A stretch of 12,402 nt of DNA from Kiritimatiellia bacterium (GTDB lineage: Bacteria; Verrucomicrobiota; Kiritimatiellia; RFP12; UBA1067): assembly GCA_017430155.1 (NCBI GenBank), contig JAFRNO010000652.1, positions 1 through 12,402 of the forward strand, read 5' to 3'. The position numbers and the translations under genes are program-made. Below, piece by piece: positions 8,701-12,402 of this stretch. Within the stretch, counting starts at the first letter, position 1; each line of letters opens with the position of its first letter. Under the pieces are notes generated by a model. The model did no database searches, was not told where the DNA came from, and worked only from the letters and a program-made list of their open reading frames with translations.

Positions 8701-11700
8701 CGCCGTCGTCCGCGAGACCTACCGCTCCGAATCCACGGGGTGGAACTGGAAATGGTCGCGGGCGGACTACTGGAACGACCCCTCGTACTCCGCCCGCCAC
8801 GGCCAGCCCCGCCTCGTCTGGGGCAACGCCCGCGCGTGGACGTACATGGACTACGACGAGTTCGGCCACGAGACCCTGCGCGTCGAGCAGCGCGGCAGCG
8901 CCGCCGTGCCGGAGGAGTTCCCCTACGTCGTCTCCAACGTGCTGTACGACGCATCCACGCTCGTCAACGCCTTCGTGACCGTGCGCGACTTCGAGCCGCT
9001 GTCCGGCGACTCGCGACACCAGGACGACGCGGCGCGTCCGCGCGCCGAGACGCGCTACGTCGTGACGAACGGCGTCGCGACCCTCGTCGCCCGCACCCTG
9101 ACGCGCTACACCCGCCTGACCCGCGACGGCTACGCCGCGATCAAGAAGGAAACCTGGCGCACCGGGGCAACGGGCGTCTCGCCCGTTGACGCCTACTCCT
9201 ACGAGATCACCTACGCCTCCACGGGCGACGGAACGCCGCTGCTCATGCGCGACGCCGTCGCCGAATCGCTCGACGAGAACGGCATCCTCACGGTCAACGC
9301 CTACGCGCTCGACGGCAATGCGCTCACCTGCACCACGCGCCGCTACGGCCCGAATCACGAACCGCAAACCACGAACCACGAATTCCCCACCTACGAGGTC
9401 GTCGTGCGCAACGCCTCCTACGGCACGGTACTCCGCGACACGGTCCGCCTGACCGACGGCGACGCGGTCATCGCCGACGAGCAGTCGATCTACGACGACC
9501 AGAACCGTCTCCGCTCCACGACCTTCCTCGACGGCACCTCGCTCACAAACGCCTACTCGTGCTGCCGCCTCCTGTGGAAGCGCGACAGGGAAGGGCGCAA
9601 GGTCCTCCGCTCCGCCCGGACAGGCACCGACCACCTCTACAACGCGATGGAGGACGTGTGGCTCGCCGACGTCTCCACGAACGGCCAGTACCGCGTCACG
9701 CAGCATTTCTACGATGCGCTCGGGCGGGAGACGAACCGTGTCGTGTACGCCGGCTCCGCGCTCGGCGCGGCGACGGTCGCCTCCGCCTCCGACGGCAAGG
9801 CGTACCCGACCGTCACGGCGACCTATCCCTACGGCGGCGACGACTACTCCGTCAGCACCGACGAGCGCGGAAGGGTGACGATCCGGCGCGTCGACATCCT
9901 CTCCGACTGCATCGAGACGGGCGAGACCGTCTACACGAATGGCGTCGAGGTCGTGAAGACGAAGAGCCGCTCCTACTTCGGCGGCGGCTCGTCGATGCGC
10001 CGCGAGTGGGGCGGCGTCAACTGGACGGAGGAGCGCCGCTTCACCGACTACGCCGCCGACGGCAGCCGCATCGACTACGTGGTCACCGAATCCTCCGATT
10101 GCGGCGTCGTCACCAACTCCGTCTCCACCTACGACCTCCTCGGCCGCCTCGTCACGTCCGCCACGCCCGCAGGGGCAACGGGCGTCTCGCCCGCTGCCGG
10201 CTGGAATGTCACATCCAACGCCTACGACGGTGCCACCTCCCGCATCCTCACGGCCACGTTCGCGGCAGGCGACGTCGTGCGCACCACGCACTACATCTAC
10301 AACGACATCGGCGAGCAGGTCGGGACAATCCTCGACGGCGTCTCCAATCGAACGGACGTCACATACGAGTGCGTCTCGAACGAGTGGTGGAAGGTCACGG
10401 CTAATTCCGTCGTCGGCCCGAGTACGAACACTTGCACCATCACCTGCACGCAGCTCACCGGCCTCTCCGATTTCTGCCGCCGCCACACCGTGACGATTTC
10501 CGGTGGGGCGGACGCAATAAATTGCGTCCCTCCCGGTACGCCCCTGGGAGGGTCGCAGCTTGTTGCGACCGAGACGCTGTTGACCTACGATCCCTCTACC
10601 GGCATCGAAACCGAAACGGGCACATCCACCGTCGCCCCGACAGTCACCCGCCGGCACCTCCACGGCGTCCTCCTCTCGACTGAAGCACTCGGTGAAACGA
10701 CCGCCAGCTCCTACGACGCTTTCGCCCGCGTCGCCCAGACATGGAGAGCCGCCATCTTGGCGGCGACTGGGACAACGGGCATCTTGTCCGTTGCATCATA
10801 CGACTATGCCCCCGCCGGCGACCGCCTCGCCACGCACACCTACACCAACGGCACAGACGACATCGTCGAAACATACGCCTACGACATGCTTGGCAACCGC
10901 ATCGTTTCCACCGACGCCCTCGGCAACACCGTGTTCCGTGCCTACGACCCATTCGGCCAGATTACCGCCGAATGGGGAGCGACCTATCCCGTGCGCTACA
11001 CCTACGACACCCAGGGCCGCCGTACCTCGCTCTCGACCACCCGCGACGGCACAGCATGGGATACGACCGCGTGGGCCTACGATCCGGTCACGGGCAACTG
11101 CATCTCCAAGACCTACGCCGACGGATCTACGGTCTCCTACACCTCCACCCCCGACAACCTCCCGCTCCGCACAACGTATGCGAGCCACAAGTGGAAGGAA
11201 AAGGTCTACGACGCACAACGTCGTCTTTGCGGTGTGATATACTCTTCTTCGGACATGGACTACGAACTCCAGCTTGACCTCTACGGCAACGCCACGAACG
11301 TGCAGGATGCAGCCGAAAACACCTGGCGGCATGTGTTCGGCCTCAACTCGATCCTCCTCGGCGAGGAGTATGTCAGCATGGGAGAGGTTCAATTCAGTGC
11401 GTCCGCCGTCACCAATTCATTGAGCCGCATCGTTGATCCGTTCGACCGCCCCGCCGGTTTCGCCTTTTCTGTCAACGGAACCGCAAAGTGCGGGATCGGC
11501 TACGACTACGATTGCGACGGCCATGTCGCGCACTATGTCGCCACGAACTCTGCGGGACGCACCTTTGCCGTTGTCTACACGAACGTCGCAGGCTACTGCT
11601 GCGGCTACACCCTTACGACGCCGAGCGGCGGCACCCTCCGTCGAGCCGTTGACCGCGACGATTGCCGTCGCAGCCTCGTGACGAACTGCGCGACCTACTT

Positions 11701-12402
11701 CAATTCCTCCCTTGTCGATTCCAACCTCTATGCCTTTGACGCGCTCTCGCGCCCGACGACGCGCACGACTGGGGTAACGGGCATCTCGTCCGTCGACTCC
11801 ACATTCTCCTACAACAACCGCAGCGAGGTCGTCTCCGCCACCATCGGCACGAACTCATTTGCACATGCCTACGACGACATCGGCAACCATCTGCTCTTCG
11901 GCGACAACGCCGTGACCAACACATATACGCACAATAGTCTCAACCAAATCGCAACATCCTGCTGCGCCCCCGCATCTCCGCGAACGATTCATCACAATGC
12001 CGACGGCGGCATGTCGTCCGACGGCACCTGGTCATACGCCTACGACGCCGAGGACCAGCTGCGTTCCGTTACCTCGCGATCCCTCACCAACGGCGCGATC
12101 CGCGTCCGCAATTCCTACGACTACCGCCATCGCCGAACGTCGAAGACCGTGCAGCGGCTCAATGTCGCGACCGCGCTTCCGCCGTCGCCGCCTGTCGAAT
12201 TGCGGGAGTGGGAGACGCTTGAGATGAGGACCTTCGTTTACGATGACTGGAACTTGATCCACGAGACGATCTACACAATCGACGGCGGAACGACCAACAC
12301 GACAGAGGTTCAATACTTCTGGGGCATTGACCTCTCCGGCACGATCCAAGGCGCTGGCGGTGTGGGCGGCCTACTTGCCGTGTCGCGTAATGGGCAGCTC
12401 TA
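5714..12402 (+). CDS. Giant RHS/YD-repeat surface protein (3' end off the right edge)
   Basis: The frame is open for 2,229 codons from ATG 5714 to the window edge; I read every codon and found no stop or frameshift. GAGGTGA (5703-5709) gives a ribosome binding site 4-7 bases before ATG and overlaps the upstream stop. Order of parts: two hydrophobic segments (about residues 5-26 and 50-65) around a Lys/Arg-rich loop, which by the positive-inside rule puts the bulk outside; a GGGN-repeat linker (70-80); a repeat-derived insert (about 86-124); a globular beta-rich part; two DxDGDG Ca2+-type repeats (363-408); an Asp/Gly/Tyr/Cys-rich zone (677-805); then YD repeats from about 1047 (YDEFGHETLR, YDALGRETNR at 1333, YDLLGRLVTS at 1473, YDMLGNRIVS at 1723, more after). 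The start of an RHS core motif appears at 2203 (WGIDLSGTIQGAGGVGG). RHS proteins form shells that carry variable C-terminal toxins or adhesins; the tip here is not visible. Several palindromic DNA elements lie in frame inside it. Confidence 0.93.
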   Translation, partial: MISRLWTAFLLSLACASTIAWLVALMHEKDVRPVRDLVAFFKKQSKAGRVILGTFFIAMWMFASVKPGDGGGNGGGNGGGTNSVQNVANVGVLPITSTNAQLEGSVQLENGNIGTGNNSTMATLNGDPSSVTDEWSDFTPITSTNTTRALEGDDFRRGFVLARVGTGEAFTFAAPSGANVCADWRAFGAAEDWIYLAFEDWAFRLGTNEVDRLRVFSFGKVDPLVRDAEGHIATNCWFAPFVASLGIVPQANWPLVAGNENAAPEDLAPSQFWHFVTPSNTLQLTWQNVLLDRLTNTPVSVQMEVWPSGRFTYRYDLSRLDVDEVTNVLVGACLGGLEWATNSIPTNLTSLAFYPLSPEDAANGDRDGDGLSLLDELFAFGTDPDLPDSSGDGISDGEAVSLGLDPLLRHVSDADILARVASSATNEAFLAGNVVSTNVLAAWALLDGFAADWPPGTTNVLWERSFDVERTSAWQQYFVSASPSNAAPWCLDGLLLEWAVDGETRGSLAVSPAGDSWRVPLAPDDFPTKITLRLRATGAGGVRCPTPLHLAAYAPDFRVDGGQVVTGQSGKRFFVFTEGSDSEMLLVVDHARRPHRAPPGADECDMAQLSDFEMQTGGLSFDGNASGGVVAAWRPGIYGLPDVPLGIAGTTGVSPGGNRRVRGGGGGSVVVLDPSAGWACSGHGCGYDGLGYDWGDDGYYEEEYYPLDSKCLRKKWYHDWGGGWSHDGCEFWVSSGVGDDDGYVTTSADGGSGKVYVDGVEVWSGSAEHTYDDYGCGGGYHEDYLGDGCDSCDDDDSDCADGNCDSLEGASLASLKFRIPLGAPVKGQVAGFVWFSTDVPTNISKSTFQLLAHPDASVTDATENGTRRIACSDSRGRDLRIADIENGVRVTIYDTAAQTLEHTWEIVNVDGSASHVRLTKISRLDNVMSDETFSYIDGDWVRFDNVSQVGTRLTVSGDFSAWGDGVVTETRTTYDLAGGTLGTDSTEKRRVGECDNAVVRETYRSESTGWNWKWSRADYWNDPSYSARHGQPRLVWGNARAWTYMDYDEFGHETLRVEQRGSAAVPEEFPYVVSNVLYDASTLVNAFVTVRDFEPLSGDSRHQDDAARPRAETRYVVTNGVATLVARTLTRYTRLTRDGYAAIKKETWRTGATGVSPVDAYSYEITYASTGDGTPLLMRDAVAESLDENGILTVNAYALDGNALTCTTRRYGPNHEPQTTNHEFPTYEVVVRNASYGTVLRDTVRLTDGDAVIADEQSIYDDQNRLRSTTFLDGTSLTNAYSCCRLLWKRDREGRKVLRSARTGTDHLYNAMEDVWLADVSTNGQYRVTQHFYDALGRETNRVVYAGSALGAATVASASDGKAYPTVTATYPYGGDDYSVSTDERGRVTIRRVDILSDCIETGETVYTNGVEVVKTKSRSYFGGGSSMRREWGGVNWTEERRFTDYAADGSRIDYVVTESSDCGVVTNSVSTYDLLGRLVTSATPAGATGVSPAAGWNVTSNAYDGATSRILTATFAAGDVVRTTHYIYNDIGEQVGTILDGVSNRTDVTYECVSNEWWKVTANSVVGPSTNTCTITCTQLTGLSDFCRRHTVTISGGADAINCVPPGTPLGGSQLVATETLLTYDPSTGIETETGTSTVAPTVTRRHLHGVLLSTEALGETTASSYDAFARVAQTWRAAILAATGTTGILSVASYDYAPAGDRLATHTYTNGTDDIVETYAYDMLGNRIVSTDALGNTVFRAYDPFGQITAEWGATYPVRYTYDTQGRRTSLSTTRDGTAWDTTAWAYDPVTGNCISKTYADGSTVSYTSTPDNLPLRTTYASHKWKEKVYDAQRRLCGVIYSSSDMDYELQLDLYGNATNVQDAAENTWRHVFGLNSILLGEEYVSMGEVQFSASAVTNSLSRIVDPFDRPAGFAFSVNGTAKCGIGYDYDCDGHVAHYVATNSAGRTFAVVYTNVAGYCCGYTLTTPSGGTLRRAVDRDDCRRSLVTNCATYFNSSLVDSNLYAFDALSRPTTRTTGVTGISSVDSTFSYNNRSEVVSATIGTNSFAHAYDDIGNHLLFGDNAVTNTYTHNSLNQIATSCCAPASPRTIHHNADGGMSSDGTWSYAYDAEDQLRSVTSRSLTNGAIRVRNSYDYRHRRTSKTVQRLNVATALPPSPPVELREWETLEMRTFVYDDWNLIHETIYTIDGGTTNTTEVQYFWGIDLSGTIQGAGGVGGLLAVSRNGQL
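5969..6084. repeat. Nested low-GC inverted repeat inside the RHS gene
   Basis: Outer arms 5969-5984 (AATGTTGCCAATGTGG) and 6069-6084 (CCACAATGGCAACATT) are complementary at 15 of 16 positions. Inside, TGTTGCC at 5989-5995 is mirrored by GGCAACA at 6059-6065, and the centre carries the palindrome CCAATTGG (6013-6020) and a second CAATTG (6032-6037). The stretch is clearly lower in GC than its surroundings. It is read in frame without stops as an Asn/Gly/Thr-rich peptide just after the glycine linker. Confidence 0.8.
6806..6941 (+). other. Tandem DxDGDG calcium-type motifs coding region
   Basis: Residues 365-376 (DRDGDGLSLLDE) fit a 12-position EF-hand-like loop. A second unit, DSSGDGISDGEA, follows about 20 residues later in the spacing typical of thrombospondin type-3 or bacterial DxDGDG repeats. 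The segment links the beta-rich N-terminal part to the rest of the RHS protein and probably binds Ca2+ outside the cell; this is inferred from motif type. Confidence 0.7.
7665..7679. repeat. TCT-loop palindrome copy 1 in the RHS gene
   Basis: CGGGCG (7665-7670), TCT, CGCCCG (7674-7679): a perfect 6-bp stem with a three-base loop. Read in frame as Thr-Gly-Val-Ser-Pro. Flanking bases only partly match the fuller copies, so it may be a decayed or shorter version. Confidence 0.75.
9164..9187. repeat. TCT-loop palindrome copy 2 in the RHS gene
   Basis: AACGGGCG (9169-9176), TCT, CGCCCGTT (9180-9187) is a perfect 8-bp stem with a TCT loop, preceded by GGGGC as in copy 3. Read in frame as Gly-Ala-Thr-Gly-Val-Ser-Pro-Val. 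This is the best-preserved copy and sits between two YD-repeat stretches. Confidence 0.88.
9351..9385 (+). repeat. Short ACGAACC-type tandem repeat in the RHS gene
   Basis: Units of the form (AAT/AAC)CACGAA recur about every 10-15 bases: AATCACGAACC, CAAACCACGAACC, ACCACGAATTC. They are read in frame as an Asn-His-Glu / Thr-Thr-Asn-rich peptide. The composition is unlike the flanking codons, which end mostly in G or C. Confidence 0.6.
10172..10195. repeat. TCT-loop palindrome copy 3 in the RHS gene
   Basis: GGGGCAACGGGCG, TCT (10185-10187), CGCCCGCT. It is identical to copy 2 over 22 of its 24 aligned bases or more, with a perfect 6-bp inner stem (10179-10184 with 10188-10193). Read in frame as Gly-Ala-Thr-Gly-Val-Ser-Pro-Ala, directly after YD motif YDLLGRLVTS. 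Confidence 0.87.
10510..10570. repeat. Triple-hairpin element in the RHS gene
   Basis: Three palindromes follow one another almost without a gap. The first is GGACGCAAT (10510-10518) with ATTGCGTCC (10521-10529). The second is CCCTCCC (10528-10534) with GGGAGGG (10546-10552). The third is GGTCGCA (10551-10557) with TGCGACC (10564-10570). All stems are perfect (9, 7 and 7 bp), and neighbouring stems share two bases. The element is read in frame without a stop and lies between YD-repeat segments. It resembles the compact multi-hairpin layout of REP or MITE-like palindromic elements; identity with a known family was not tested. Confidence 0.85.
10748..10764. repeat. TCT-loop palindrome copy 4 with different arms
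   Basis: GCCGCCA (10748-10754), TCT, TGGCGGC (10758-10764): a perfect 7-bp stem with the same TCT loop but unrelated arm sequence. It abuts copy 5 after four bases (10765-10768), making a compound element. Read in frame as Ala-Ala-Ile-Leu-Ala-Ala. Confidence 0.8.
10769..10792. repeat. TCT-loop palindrome copy 5 in the RHS gene
   Basis: AACGGGCA (10774-10781), TCT, TGTCCGTT (10785-10792) is an 8-bp stem with one G-U pair. It is a diverged sister of copies 2 and 3, with GGGACAACGGGC in front. Read in frame as Gly-Thr-Thr-Gly-Ile-Leu-Ser-Val. Confidence 0.82.
11771..11794. repeat. TCT-loop palindrome copy 6 (decayed) in the RHS gene
   Basis: GGGGTAACGGGCA, TCT (11784-11786), CGTCCGTC. It aligns with copies 2, 3 and 5, but substitutions have weakened the stem. 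Read in frame as Gly-Val-Thr-Gly-Ile-Ser-Ser-Val after YD motif YAFDALSRPTTR. Confidence 0.75.

Noticed and set aside
6705..10404. Other-frame + strand open stretches inside the RHS gene (for example 6705-7946, 7609-9189, 9559-10404)
   Set aside because: They are Arg-rich shadows. The YD motifs, Ca2+ repeats and RHS core are all in the single frame that starts at 5714.
11227..11243. Internal promoter-like sequence TGATATACT in the RHS gene
   Set aside because: The -10 match is good, but no -35 lies at 16-18 bases; the nearest TTGCGG is only 5 bases away. It is inside coding sequence with normal YD-type residues.
7664..11794. CRISPR-like array
   Set aside because: Repeats are only about 24 bases, are spaced irregularly by hundreds to thousands of bases, and are part of a coding frame; there are no cas genes.
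5714..12402. RHS gene as a frameshifted pseudogene
   Set aside because: Codon-by-codon reading shows one unbroken frame from ATG 5714 to the edge, including across every repeat element.

Overview
The window is GC-rich and bacterial. Its genes fit a member of the PVC superphylum (Verrucomicrobiota/Kiritimatiellae-like or Lentisphaerae-like). That placement is an inference from the primase Toprim motif (EGQID, as I remember it from chlamydial DnaG), the coupling of a clan-A glycoside hydrolase with housekeeping genes, and the style of the giant YD-repeat protein. It was not tested by a search. All visible genes are on the + strand.

Layout. (1) 2-1255: the C-terminal part of a secreted-type glycoside hydrolase whose start lies off the left edge. 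(2) 1256-1355: a short intergenic region with a probable promoter. (3) 1356-4630: purB (adenylosuccinate lyase) and dnaG (primase), overlapping by one base as a housekeeping pair. (4) 4631-5015: a promoter, then tRNA-Gly(GCC), tRNA-Lys(CTT) and tRNA-Phe(GAA), all with encoded CCA ends, closed by a Rho-independent terminator. (5) 5065-12402: a separate promoter driving two coupled genes. The first is a small membrane-anchored or secreted protein with an EF-hand-type loop. The second is a giant RHS/YD-repeat protein that stays open from 5714 to the right edge (at least 2,229 codons, no stop).

The most interesting material is inside the giant gene. It contains several unrelated palindromic or repeated DNA elements: six TCT-loop hairpins, a run of three adjacent hairpins, a nested low-GC inverted repeat and a short ACGAACC-type tandem repeat. 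All are read through without a stop, and the six TCT loops all sit in the same codon phase. This looks like repeated invasion of one coding sequence by small palindromic elements that are tolerated as in-frame peptide inserts, comparable in principle to Rickettsia palindromic elements.

In the last locus the small gene and the giant gene probably act together at the cell surface. Both start with hydrophobic segments, both carry Ca2+-type DxDxDG loops, and the second gene's ribosome binding site overlaps the first gene's end. The RHS core begins at the extreme right edge, so the C-terminal tip that would show whether this is a polymorphic toxin cannot be seen.
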